A stretch of DNA of 5,822 nt from Lachnospira sp. UBA5912 (GTDB taxonomy: Bacteria > Bacillota > Clostridia > Lachnospirales > Lachnospiraceae): positions 1 to 5,822 of the forward strand of contig DJDY01000153.1 of assembly GCA_002435585.1 (NCBI GenBank). Direction: 5' to 3'. How positions within the stretch are numbered: position 1 is the first letter of the stretch; the number at the start of each line of letters is the position of its first letter. A program made the translations under genes and the position numbers. Below are positions 5,777-5,822 of this stretch, in pieces. The notes beneath the pieces are model-generated. The model had not been told where the DNA came from. It saw nothing but the letters and a program-made list of their open reading frames with translations, and did not search any database.

Positions 5777-5822
5777 TCAAGCTGCTCTTAGGTTATCTTC
5801 ACGGAAGTTTGACACCCCAAAA
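5777..5822 (-). CDS. Possible C-terminal tail of an unidentified upstream gene
   Basis: One minus-strand frame is open from the window edge for 14 codons (FGVSNFREDNLRAA) to TGA at 5777-5779. A stem-loop follows shortly after, which is why this frame is preferred. The other frames close at once or run into the hairpin. The stretch is too short to assign a family. Confidence 0.3.
   Translation of the reverse strand, partial: FGVSNFREDNLRAA

Overview
The window reads as a chromosomal segment from a Clostridia-class Firmicute, most likely a Lachnospiraceae-type gut anaerobe. This is an inference from the AT-leaning composition, heavy use of ATA and AGA codons, strong GGAGG-type ribosome binding sites, the large glutamine-dependent NAD synthase, and the NfeD-flotillin pair. 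All four substantial genes lie on the minus strand, so transcription runs from the right edge to the left. Plus-strand open frames are shadows.

Right edge to 5545: a 14-codon tail of an unidentified gene may enter from the right edge. It is followed by a 15-bp stem-loop and then an AT-rich leader with a thrice-repeated short motif. A very good sigma-A-type promoter (TTGTAA, 17 bp, TATACT with extended TG) then drives the first operon. From 5544 to 2399 this operon holds nadE, a two-domain glutamine-hydrolysing NAD+ synthase with a GTG start. Five bases after it comes a membrane-anchored SurA/PrsA-like foldase or chaperone with a degenerate parvulin region. The ribosome binding site of the second gene is embedded in the last codons of nadE, so the two are almost certainly co-transcribed.

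A 139-bp AT-rich gap (2260-2398) with a perfect 7-bp inverted repeat separates this from the second unit. That unit is an NfeD-like membrane protein with a C-terminal OB-fold (2259-1681), followed by a FloT/YuaG-type flotillin (1400 to beyond position 1, C-terminus cut off by the window). The pair corresponds to the yuaF-yuaG(floT) arrangement of Bacillus subtilis and should build flotillin membrane microdomains.

The most unusual structure is between these two genes. Positions 1476-1702 hold two abutting repeat units of 169 and 58 bp. They share the same 25-bp left end and 23-bp right end but have different interiors. Each unit starts TGATAC and ends GTATCA (read on the minus strand). The long unit contains several strong stem-loops and supplies the last six codons and the stop codon of the NfeD-like gene. 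It looks like a small non-coding mobile or dispersed element with one internally deleted or divergent copy. It may act as a partial terminator between nfeD and the flotillin gene.
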